A stretch of DNA of 64,000 bases. It comes from Natronospirillum operosum. GTDB taxonomy: Bacteria; Pseudomonadota; Gammaproteobacteria; Pseudomonadales; Natronospirillaceae. Made by a program: the position numbers and the translations under genes. Of this stretch, positions 24,909-32,380 are shown one piece after another. Every line of letters starts with the position of its first letter. Position 1 is the stretch's first letter. Under the pieces are notes generated by a model. The model saw only the letters and a list, made by a program, of their open reading frames with translations, was not told the origin of the DNA and made no database searches. The stretch lies in assembly GCF_004768465.1 (NCBI RefSeq), contig NZ_SRMF01000012.1, positions 1-64,000 on the forward strand. The letters run 5' to 3'.

Positions 24909-25346
24909 ATGACAGACCCCTCCATCGACTATTCGCTGCTGGATTCGCTGGTCGGCTATCGCCTGCGCAAGGCGCAGCTGGCCTATTTCGAGGATTTCAC
25001 GGCGACCTGTGCGGAAGAGGGCATCACACCCGGCCTGTTCGGCATTCTGGCCGTGGTCCAGCGCAACCCCGGCCTGACCCAGACCGCCGTATCGCAGGCC
25101 ATGGGCACCGACCGTTCGGCCATGGTCGCTGCGGTGGACAAGCTGGAAAAGCGACAGTTGATGGAGCGTCGCCCCTCCGACAACGACCGCCGCTCCTATG
25201 CCCTCTTTCTGACCCCGGAGGGTGAACAATTCACACAACGGCTGCACGAGCGGGTGCAGGAGCATGAATCCCATTTCGACCGGGTAATGAAACCCGGCGA
25301 AAAGGAATGGCTGCTGGACCTGCTCGACCGCGTGATTCGGGCCTGA
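24909..25346 (+). CDS. MarR-family regulator
   Basis: A 145-residue winged-helix protein: GLTQTAVSQAMGTDRSAMVA as recognition part (about 55-78), then the wing ERRPSDNDRRSYALFLT. MarR proteins control hydroxycinnamate degradation in several bacteria (FerR, CouR, PhdR) by releasing DNA when the CoA ester binds. It is the last gene of the TRAP operon, 74 bp after DctM, so it is the likely local regulator of the 21.65 kb operator sites. Its stop lies 9 bp from the convergent gene. Confidence 0.85.
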   Translation: MTDPSIDYSLLDSLVGYRLRKAQLAYFEDFTATCAEEGITPGLFGILAVVQRNPGLTQTAVSQAMGTDRSAMVAAVDKLEKRQLMERRPSDNDRRSYALFLTPEGEQFTQRLHERVQEHESHFDRVMKPGEKEWLLDLLDRVIRA

Positions 25347-25355
25347 GACAGTCAG

Positions 25356-25682
25356 CTATCCATTGTTGTTTGCGCCAGACGGATACACCACCCACTCCGG
25401 GTCATGAAACTCGCCGATGGTGCGAATCTCGCAAAACGGTGCCGCACTGCGGATAATGCGTTTGATATCTTCGTTGGGCCGGCTTTCCATCGCATCCCGG
25501 TCGGCCTTGCTGTCCCAACTGGCGATGGCGATGAGCTTTTTCGGGTCGTCGATGCTGCGGTGCAGCTCGGTGCCCCGTGCCCCCGGCGCCTGCTGAATCA
25601 GCGCGCTGGCCCGCACCCAGGCATCGGCATAGTCTTCGGCGCTGTAGCCGTCCTTGATATGCACTTCGAAAATGTATTTCAT
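25356..25682 (-). CDS. dimeric alpha-beta barrel (ABM-like) small protein
   Basis: A 108-residue protein of the antibiotic-biosynthesis-monooxygenase/ferredoxin-like barrel type: MKYIFEVHIKDGYSAEDYADAW (as MKYIFEVHIK then YSAEDYADAW), RGTELHRS and LIAIASWDSKADRDAME. Such proteins can be small oxygenases, isomerases or regulators of unknown ligand. Its start overlaps the stop of the AraC-type regulator gene by ATGA, so they form one operon. Confidence 0.65.
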   Translation of the reverse strand: MKYIFEVHIKDGYSAEDYADAWVRASALIQQAPGARGTELHRSIDDPKKLIAIASWDSKADRDAMESRPNEDIKRIIRSAAPFCEIRTIGEFHDPEWVVYPSGANNNG

Positions 25683-26704
25683 GGCTGTGCCTCCCGTAGC
25701 GGACCAAACTGGGCGCGATACTGTTCCATGGTCATGCCCAGCTCGCGCTTGAACAGGCGCCGGAAATGGCTTTCGTCCTGGTACCCCACCTCCAGCGCCA
25801 CGCGAGCCGAGGTCAGCTGACTGCTTTCCAGATACTGGCAGGCCCGTTTCAGGCGTTCCTTCTGTAGAAACTTCAGCGGCGACAGCCCGGTGGCCTGCTG
25901 AAAACGACGCACCAGCTGGCGTGTGCTGATGCTGAGCTCGGCCGCCATCTGCTCCAGGCTGACCGTCTGATGCAGTGATTCCCGCAGTCGGGTCATGGCC
26001 GCCCGCACCAGATCATCCGCATGGGCCTGCACATCATCCGTGACACTGTAGACCGGTGGCGGCGTCGGTGTCGGGTCGACCAGCATCATCCTGGCGCTGG
26101 TCAGGGCCAGCTGTCGACTGCCGTAGCGTTCCGCCAGATGCAGCACCAGATGATGTGCCGTCTGGGCACCGCCGGTGGTACAGATGATGCGCCCATAGTC
26201 GGCCAGCACCGAACGCGTATCGGTGCGCACGCCCGGGAACAGTTGCCGAAAGTTGGCTTCACTGCGCCAGTGCATCAGCGCCGGCGAATGACTGAACAGG
26301 CCCGCCCGGGCCAGCAGGAAGGAACCGGTACAGCAGCTTCCCACCAGGCCACCGCGTCGATAATGCTCTGCCACTCCGTCCACCATGGGGCTGAGCTGCT
26401 CCAGTACCGCCTCAATCTTCGTCTGGCTGGAGATGGCGTCATACACCGAAGGTACCACCCAGAGCTGGTCCGATACCGGTGCGCTGCGATCTGCCAGCGC
26501 CTCTGCCAGCGAACAGTCGGCCGGCAGGGGCACACCATTGAAGGGCAGGACGGGCTGGCCGTCGACCGATACCGTCTTCCACTCGAACAGTGGCGCCCGC
26601 CCGGCTGCCTTGATATGACAGTAGTTCACGGTGATCAGGGCATCAATCAGGCTGACCGGCAGCGAGCCCAGGCAACGGTCGGTCAACAGTATCATCAGCT
26701 TCAT
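25679..26704 (-). CDS. GlxA-like AraC regulator (DJ-1/PfpI + HTH)
   Basis: The 341-residue protein joins an N-terminal DJ-1/PfpI-like domain (about 1-190, with the nucleophile-elbow-like GSCCTGSFLLARAG) to a C-terminal AraC DNA-binding domain (about 235-335; SLEQMAAELSISTRQLVRRF and VALEVGYQDESHFRRLFKRE). Such regulators respond to small amines or related metabolites. A 246-bp piece of this gene reappears, about 95% identical by eye, at 29976-30222. The gene is divergent from the hydrolase gene at 26807. Confidence 0.85.
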   Translation of the reverse strand: MKLMILLTDRCLGSLPVSLIDALITVNYCHIKAAGRAPLFEWKTVSVDGQPVLPFNGVPLPADCSLAEALADRSAPVSDQLWVVPSVYDAISSQTKIEAVLEQLSPMVDGVAEHYRRGGLVGSCCTGSFLLARAGLFSHSPALMHWRSEANFRQLFPGVRTDTRSVLADYGRIICTTGGAQTAHHLVLHLAERYGSRQLALTSARMMLVDPTPTPPPVYSVTDDVQAHADDLVRAAMTRLRESLHQTVSLEQMAAELSISTRQLVRRFQQATGLSPLKFLQKERLKRACQYLESSQLTSARVALEVGYQDESHFRRLFKRELGMTMEQYRAQFGPLREAQP

Positions 26705-26806
26705 GAAATGTCCGTTTTCGCCATTTATTGGTCAAATATGACACTTATGCGCAACAGCGGCAAGGTGCAAGATTGGGTCCGTCAAGTCAGCAACGGGTGC
26801 AGATCC

Positions 26807-27793
26807 ATGATGTCAGACCCCAGAACCAATTCCGCACAAAACGCTCAGACCATCGAATCACCGGCTCAAGCCAGGGGTTCGGCCAGCCCCATTTCTCCGG
26901 TTTTGCGGTTGCTTGCAGGCTCACTCAATACCCTGGCCCGCATCAGCCCGAATACAGGGGCCGCCATGCTGCAGCAGCTCTGGTTCAGACCCTTGCACGG
27001 CAAACCCAGCGCCCGGTCCCGAGCCTTCTGGCGCAGTGCGGAGCGGGAATGTACGGTAAACAGTACGCGCGAGGATATCCGGGTTCATTTGTGGGGGCAG
27101 CCAGATGCGCCCCTGGTGCTGGGTGTGCACGGCTGGCGGGGCAGTGGCGTGCAGTTTCGCCATCTGGTCCAGCCACTGGTGGCCCAAGGCTATCAGGTCG
27201 GCCTGTTTGATCTGCCAGCCCATGGCATGCACCCTGCCCGCGCTACGCATGTGCTCGAATTTGCCCAGGTGCTGGTGAATATTCAGGCCGCTCTGGGCCA
27301 ACCAGCGGCCGTGGTGGCCCATTCATTCGGCTGCCAGTCGGTGGTGCAGGCCATGGCCATGGGGTTCAGCCCGCAGTACCCGGTGTTTGTGGCACCGGCA
27401 CTCGACATGACAGTGATGATGCAGCGTTTTGGTGCCGCTCTTGGCCTGATCAGCCCCCTGCAGACTCGCTTTGAAGCACGCGTTGACCGGACCGTGCGCG
27501 CCATTGCCAAACAGTGGACAGGCCAGCCGATGTCACTGACCGAATTGCTGTCACATGATTTTGTGCGCCGGCATCTGAATGACCCGGGCCTGCTGATCGC
27601 CGACCGTGATGACGACGAAATCCCCTGGTCGGAAATCGAGCGGGTAGCCTCCTACTGGCACCAGGCCGACACCTGTTTTACCCGGGGCCTCGGGCACTAC
27701 AATGTGCTCAAGGATACAGGGGTTGTCGAGACTCTGGTTGGTAGGGTGTTAAGCATGTCTAGGAAGCCAACCGTGGATGCAGTCGACAAGTAA
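26807..27793 (+). CDS. alpha/beta hydrolase
   Basis: The 328-residue protein has the hydrolase core: LVLGVHGWRGSGVQF (oxyanion part), nucleophile elbow VVAHSFGCQS, VFVAPALD, and C-terminal His in GLGHYNVLKD. The start is uncertain: ATGs at 26807/26810, or 26738. The longer frame back to 26021 is the antisense of the regulator. Parts of the gene are repeated almost unchanged at 30222-30466. The near identity stops abruptly at CTCAAGG (about 27716), and the last 26 codons of this copy differ from those of the second copy. That suggests a recombination end point here. Confidence 0.7.
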   Translation: MMSDPRTNSAQNAQTIESPAQARGSASPISPVLRLLAGSLNTLARISPNTGAAMLQQLWFRPLHGKPSARSRAFWRSAERECTVNSTREDIRVHLWGQPDAPLVLGVHGWRGSGVQFRHLVQPLVAQGYQVGLFDLPAHGMHPARATHVLEFAQVLVNIQAALGQPAAVVAHSFGCQSVVQAMAMGFSPQYPVFVAPALDMTVMMQRFGAALGLISPLQTRFEARVDRTVRAIAKQWTGQPMSLTELLSHDFVRRHLNDPGLLIADRDDDEIPWSEIERVASYWHQADTCFTRGLGHYNVLKDTGVVETLVGRVLSMSRKPTVDAVDK

Positions 27794-27928
27794 GATGCAA
27801 AAACAATGCAGTACAAGGAGCTCCCTGATCGCTTCAGTGTTCGTCAACTTGTACTGATGGTGTTATCATTCTTTGTAAGTCTTTTTCAGGCACTTTTTTG
27901 CCTAAATATCAACTTAGAGCCAATCACC

Positions 27929-29230
27929 ATGCTTGTTGACTTCACAGTAAAGAACTTCCGTTCAATTCGCGACGAGCAAACTTTCAGCTTTTATGCGCAA
28001 AACCATGTCAATCACTTTGCAGGCTCTATCCATTACCCCAGCTCGGAAAAACTGGGCATTCTTGCCTCGGCAGGAATTTATGGAGCAAATGCCTCTGGTA
28101 AGTCCACTGTGTTGGATGCACTCAAGAACTTCTTCGATTTTATAAGTAACAGCCACCGGCTATCCGAGGGAGATAGCATTGAGGAATACCAACCATACCG
28201 GCTCTCGGCAAAGCACCAGGAATTACCCAGTTGTTTTGCCATCGAATTCATCGTCGACAGAATGCGCTATGTTTATGAAATAGAGCTGGACGCAAAACGC
28301 ATCATTTCAGAAAGACTGGACTTCTACTCCCAGGGCGCAAGCCGGCAAGTTCGCTCAAAATTATTCGAAAGGGCGAAGAATGCAACATGGGAGGACATTA
28401 CTTTTGGCACTTATTTCAAGGGAGGGACCAGAAAGATTCCCGTATTTGACAACCAGGCTTATTTATCCAAAGCAGGAAACAGCCCAGACGCACCCGGAAT
28501 AATTCGAAAAGTTTATCAATTTTTCCGACGGAACGTAATTTTTGCGCCTAAAGAATCGGGCAATCAGCCAGGATGGCGTAAGGATCAGGACCTAGTCAAC
28601 CAAGTGGGCAATTTTTTGTCCTTGATCGACACAGGCATTAGTCGAGTGGTAATAAAAAAGGAACAGGATGAAGACTTTATTCGCCACTTGCCAGAAGATT
28701 TGCCTGATGCAATCAAGAGCCGGGTGCTGGAAGAGATTTCGCTGGTCAATTATTTCGAGCACAAGGCTGAAGACGGCAGGCCTGTTCTGTTTACGGAAAA
28801 CGAAGAGTCGGATGGTACTCAGGCCCTTTTTCACAGTCTGCCCTTACTGTTCCATGTATTGAAAGAAGGGCGCGTCCTGATTTGGGACGAACTGGAATCA
28901 AGCCTGCATCCGCACGTATCAGAATTGGTTGTAAGTTTGTTCAACAACCCTGCCGTCAATCGTCACCATGCACAGCTACTGTTTACTACCCACAACCTCG
29001 ATCTCATGGATTCATCCAAAATGCGTAAGGACCAACTATGGCTGACTGAGAAGGTCAACGGGGCCACACAGCTGATTTCGCTGGACGAGTTTGACTCCAC
29101 CCTGAAACCATCGAGTCCGTTTGCCAAGTGGTACGATGAAGGCAGACTGGGCGGATTGCCCGCCATTGGCAGCAACAAAATAGAAGCTATGCTGGAACGT
29201 TGGGGTGAAAATGGAGGTCGGGATGCCTAA
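27929..29230 (+). CDS. AAA/ABC-type ATPase of a RloA/AbiLi-like defence cassette
   Basis: A 433-residue ATPase of the AAA_21/AAA_15 kind. It has an N-terminal FTVKNFRSIRDEQTFSF, Walker A YGANASGKST (52-60), Walker B VLIWDELESSLHPH (near 318) and LLFTTHNLDLMD (near 353), as in OLD-like and Abi ATPases. It is followed, with an 8-bp overlap, by an RloB-family gene. This pair is known from restriction-linked and abortive-infection loci (RloAB, AbiL). The region is more AT-rich than the flanks. The start at 27929 matches the family's N-terminus; the frame is open further up but has no such match. Confidence 0.82.
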   Translation: MLVDFTVKNFRSIRDEQTFSFYAQNHVNHFAGSIHYPSSEKLGILASAGIYGANASGKSTVLDALKNFFDFISNSHRLSEGDSIEEYQPYRLSAKHQELPSCFAIEFIVDRMRYVYEIELDAKRIISERLDFYSQGASRQVRSKLFERAKNATWEDITFGTYFKGGTRKIPVFDNQAYLSKAGNSPDAPGIIRKVYQFFRRNVIFAPKESGNQPGWRKDQDLVNQVGNFLSLIDTGISRVVIKKEQDEDFIRHLPEDLPDAIKSRVLEEISLVNYFEHKAEDGRPVLFTENEESDGTQALFHSLPLLFHVLKEGRVLIWDELESSLHPHVSELVVSLFNNPAVNRHHAQLLFTTHNLDLMDSSKMRKDQLWLTEKVNGATQLISLDEFDSTLKPSSPFAKWYDEGRLGGLPAIGSNKIEAMLERWGENGGRDA

Positions 29231-29897
29231 GCGAAGGAAACAGTCTCGCAGGCGCGTCAAGCCAAAGATTCATATATTTTGTGAAGGCGAAAAGACCGAG
29301 CCCAACTATATTCGTGAGTATATCAGAGAATTTCATCCAGCCTGTGCACGCCTGAAGGATGCCGAAAGGCCGATAACCATCAAGAGAACTACTAAAAACA
29401 CGCCGAAACAGTTGGTAAAAGAAGCCGTAAAATTGACCAGAGACCCAGCAGAGTGCATTAAAGATGATCAGGTCTGGGTAATGTATGACCGAGAGGCTAT
29501 TTCCAAATATTCTGAAGATGATCACTCAAAGGCTTGGGATCAGGCCAAAAGGAATAACATCGAAGTAGCCTTATCTAATGTCTGTTTTGAGTACTGGGTG
29601 CTTTTGCATATGAGAGAGTCCAGCCGACCCGCCGTAAACTGTGACGACCTGATCAGTTCAAGAGATTTCAGGTTAGCTCTACAGGAGATTGGAATTCACG
29701 ACTATGAAAAAGGACAGCCAGATATAACAAGAAAACTCATGGACCAACAACGAATTGATCAAGCTAAAGAACGTGCTCGCAGAATTAATGAACAATCGAG
29801 GTCGGCTTCTCCTGGCAACAAAGACCGCCCTTACTGCCTGAATCCCTTTACCAACGTTTATGAAGTGCTTGAAGCCATTGACGAGATCGCGAGCTGA
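29223..29897 (+). CDS. RloB-family protein (AbiLii-like effector)
   Basis: A 224-residue basic protein with the RloB-family features: KIHIFCEGEKTEPNYI (TOPRIM-like Glu, about 15-30), VWVMYDREA and SNVCFEYWVLLHM (near 122). RloB proteins are the likely nuclease or effector partners of RloA-type ATPases. The ATG at 29223 has GGAGG upstream and overlaps the ATPase end (ATGCCTAA), so the two are co-translated. Anti-phage role is from family context, not shown here. Confidence 0.8.
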   Translation: MPKRRKQSRRRVKPKIHIFCEGEKTEPNYIREYIREFHPACARLKDAERPITIKRTTKNTPKQLVKEAVKLTRDPAECIKDDQVWVMYDREAISKYSEDDHSKAWDQAKRNNIEVALSNVCFEYWVLLHMRESSRPAVNCDDLISSRDFRLALQEIGIHDYEKGQPDITRKLMDQQRIDQAKERARRINEQSRSASPGNKDRPYCLNPFTNVYEVLEAIDEIAS

Positions 29898-29911
29898 GGG
29901 CAGTCCTCAGT
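29895..29911. terminator. hairpin after the RloB gene
   Basis: CTGAGG, five bases and CCTCAG form a 6-bp stem that includes the RloB stop codon. No U-tract follows, so termination is doubtful. It marks the right edge of the AT-rich cassette. Confidence 0.35.
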
Positions 29912-30523
29912 CGCTATAGAGCTGTTCGATCTCGTCCCGATACTGTTCCGACACCTGCTTGCGCCGCACCTTCATGGCGCTGGTCAGCGCAAGCTGTCGA
30001 CTGCCGTAACGCTCCGCTAGATGCAGCACCAGATGATAGGCGGTCTGGGCACCGCTGGTGGTACAGATGATGCGCCCATAGTCGGCCAGCACCGAACGCG
30101 TATCGGTGCGCACGCCCGGAAACAGTTGCCGAAAGTTGGCTTCACTGCGCCAGTGCATCAGCGCCGGCGAATGACTGAACAGGCCCGCCCGGGCCAGCAG
30201 GAAGGAGCCAGTGCAGCAGCTCTGGTTCCGCCCCTTTCACGGCAAACCCAGCGCCCGGTTCGATCTGCCGGCCCATGGCATGCACCCTGCCCACGCTGCG
30301 CAAGTACTCGAATTTGCCCGCGTGCTGGTGAATATTCAGGCCACTCTGGGCCAGCCGTGATGACGACGAAATCCCCTGGTCGGAAATCGAGCGGGTAGCC
30401 TCCTACTGGCACCAGGCCGACACCTGTTTTACCCGGGGCCTCGGACACTACGATGTGCTCAAGGCGCCGCAGGTCATTACGCAGTTGACCGATCACCTGG
30501 CCGCGCGGTCAACCGGTACGTGA
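29907..30523. pseudogene. mosaic remnant: acyl-CoA synthetase tail + AraC fragment + hydrolase fragments
   Basis: On the minus strand 29907-29975 encodes a tail (KVRRKQVSEQYRDEIEQLYS) like the last residues of long-chain acyl-CoA synthetases. It then joins at a shared GGCGCTGGTCAG to a 246-bp middle piece of the AraC gene (29976-30222; source 26092-26338). At a shared CAGCAGCT the sequence switches to the hydrolase gene: three blocks (30215-30258, about 30260-30353 and 30355-30466; sources about 26965, 27208 and 27603) with the parts between deleted. The last block ends with a C-terminus not present in the intact copy, and a stop at 30521-30523. None of the three can make a working protein. 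Confidence 0.85.
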
Positions 30524-30548
30524 TCGCATTCGGCACCGTTGGCGGCCG

Positions 30549-31283
30549 TCAGGTCTGCAGTGCCCTGGCGGCTGATCTGCAGTCGGCGGCCAGCAGCGCA
30601 GCGGTCAGCTGGTTGGGTATGGACAGCATCGGCCAGTGCCCACCCTCCAGCAGAATGTGCTGCCAGTTCCGCTCGGACTCCGGTTGCGCCAGCCAGTCCC
30701 TGATGACAGTCGGTGCCTGGCGACCCACATAGGTGGCTGACAGGCCTGCCAGCGACCCCTGAAGGCGGGCAGGGTCGGTGACCGTTCTGCCGGGGTGGTC
30801 TACAAAGCGTTGCTCGAGTGCCGCCCGATCAGCTTCTGTCAGCCGTGTTTCATAGGCCAGAACGTCCTGACTCGGAGCCGGCCAGAGACCCTGATTGCCA
30901 TCGATCTGCCGCTGCACGGCCTCCACGTCGAGGCCCGCCAGTTCCAGCAGAGAGCAGCCGTCTTCCGGTACATAGGCTTCCAGAAAGACGGTATGACAAA
31001 CCTGTTCGGGCAACCGTTGGGCAACTTGCCCCACGACCAGCCCCGAATAGTTGTGACCCACCAGTATCACCTCCCTGAGGTTGGATACTGTCAGAAAATC
31101 GGCCACATACTGGACATGGTTCTCGAGGCTGATCTGGTAATGGAGCAGTGGCGGTGACTCCAGGCCCGGCAGGGTCATCGCATGGACAACCTGCCCTCTG
31201 GCCCGCAACCGCTGCTCGATCCCGGCCCAGATCCACTCATCCATCCAGGCACCCGGAACCAGTATAAAGGTACGTCGATTCAT
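30549..31283 (-). CDS. alpha/beta hydrolase fold protein with altered nucleophile
   Basis: A 244-residue protein of the methylesterase/hydroxynitrile-lyase-like alpha/beta hydrolase group: FILVPGAWMDEWIW, LPGLE, ILVGHNYSGLV, and GGHWPMLS with the C-terminal His. In relatives the elbow reads GHSYSG or GHSYGG; here Asn78 (codon AAC) stands where the nucleophilic Ser is expected. So it may be inactive, or use another mechanism. AAGGAG precedes the start at 31283. It follows the AraC gene on the same strand. Confidence 0.75.
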   Translation of the reverse strand: MNRRTFILVPGAWMDEWIWAGIEQRLRARGQVVHAMTLPGLESPPLLHYQISLENHVQYVADFLTVSNLREVILVGHNYSGLVVGQVAQRLPEQVCHTVFLEAYVPEDGCSLLELAGLDVEAVQRQIDGNQGLWPAPSQDVLAYETRLTEADRAALEQRFVDHPGRTVTDPARLQGSLAGLSATYVGRQAPTVIRDWLAQPESERNWQHILLEGGHWPMLSIPNQLTAALLAADCRSAARALQT

Positions 31284-31379
31284 AATATCTGACTTCTCCT
31301 TGGGCCGCTTTCCCTGGCGGGTCACCGCATGATAAACCCGGCGCCTCGGCTGCAATTGTACAAATCCGACAATGACGCC

Positions 31380-32150
31380 TTAGCCGTACAACACTGCAAA
31401 TTCCCCGGGACTGAAACCTGAAAAGGACCTGAACTCGCGATTGAAATGCGACTGATCGTAGTAGCCGGCAGTCATTGCCAACTCCGTCATCGACGCCACC
31501 TGTGGCAACAGATCCACTGCATTCCCGAAGCGGACAATGCGCGCATACAGCTTGGGCAGAAAGCCGGTGTGCTGGCGGAATACCCGTTCGAACTGTCTCA
31601 CCGACAAGCCATAACGGACGCTCAGTTCCGCCAGCGTGACATTGCCATGCCGAGCCCTGATGTACCTTTCGGCGTCAGCGGCCAGCGCATGCCCGGGCCT
31701 GAGGCCAATCAGTCGCTGCTCGAAATGACGGCGCAGCAGACCTACGCGCTGGCAGGTGCTCGTCGTCTGCGACAGCCTATCCAGCAGCTCATTCAGGTTG
31801 GTCCAGGGCAGGTCGGACAGTTCCAGAATATGTTCACTGAGTTCACCGGCCGGCATCCTGAACAGCAACGGCACCGCCTGCGGGTACAGCCCCACGCCAA
31901 TCATTTCATTACACTGTGGGGTCGATGTGAACCGATCCGGCTGCCGGGTCTGGCCCTGCAAGCCGGAGAACACGACGTCGGTTGAACCGGGCCGGGTCTG
32001 AAAGGCGAAGACGATCTTGGTCATGACATCCGCAATGGAGTAATAGACCCCATCACCAACACCCGGATACGGCTGCTGCTGGCTGACCGACCAGAAACCA
32101 TCGACAAACCCTGCCAGCAGCGGCCCGGGTTCATACACCGCTTCTTCCAT
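31380..32150 (-). CDS. AraC-family regulator
   Basis: A 256-residue regulator with an N-terminal sensing part (about 1-150; EPGPLLAGFVDGFWSV, as in the DUF6597 type) and a C-terminal AraC HTH (about 160-250; VTLAELSVRYGLSVRQFERV and LAMTAGYYDQSHFNREFRSF). It precedes the hydrolase gene at 31283 by about 96 bp on the same strand, and probably controls it. Confidence 0.83.
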   Translation of the reverse strand: MEEAVYEPGPLLAGFVDGFWSVSQQQPYPGVGDGVYYSIADVMTKIVFAFQTRPGSTDVVFSGLQGQTRQPDRFTSTPQCNEMIGVGLYPQAVPLLFRMPAGELSEHILELSDLPWTNLNELLDRLSQTTSTCQRVGLLRRHFEQRLIGLRPGHALAADAERYIRARHGNVTLAELSVRYGLSVRQFERVFRQHTGFLPKLYARIVRFGNAVDLLPQVASMTELAMTAGYYDQSHFNREFRSFSGFSPGEFAVLYG

Positions 32151-32250
32151 ATTCAGTCCTCCCTCCCCAGACAGCCGATCAGATTAACCGACCCGGTCGA
32201 TTCGAACTTGTAAAAAATGGACGTCCTGAGCCATAGCACCCGCAACGTCG

Positions 32251-32295
32251 TCACACCTGAGGCTGACTGAGTATAATCGGCCTGTTGTTCATCAT
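32251..32295 (-). CDS. possible 14-residue leader or gene remnant
   Basis: A very strong GGAAGGAG site is followed, seven bases on, by ATGATG and a 14-codon frame (MMNNRPIILSQPQV, stop at 32251-32253). It lies in the 230-bp gap between the MFS gene and the AraC gene, on their strand. It may be a leader peptide or the start of a deleted gene. Low support beyond the ribosome site. Confidence 0.3.
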   Translation of the reverse strand: MMNNRPIILSQPQV

Positions 32296-32380
32296 ACGAT
32301 CTCCTTCCTGTACCTGAATGTACGGGCATGTAAATGATCGAATAAGCCGAGCCGGTATCGACATCAGATCGCCATACCGG

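Noticed and set aside
27806-27928. N-terminal extension of the defence ATPase
   Set aside because: The ATG at 27929 begins at the usual family N-terminus; the extra 41 residues are hydrophobic and unlike any relative.
27716-30523. Insertion sequence or integron around the defence cassette
   Set aside because: No transposase or integrase gene, terminal inverted repeats or clear target duplication could be found; only copied host sequence flanks it.
32352-32380. CCGGTAT/ATACCGG inverted repeat just after the MFS gene as a terminator
   Set aside because: The loop is 15 bases and no U-tract follows on the minus strand; support is too weak to call.
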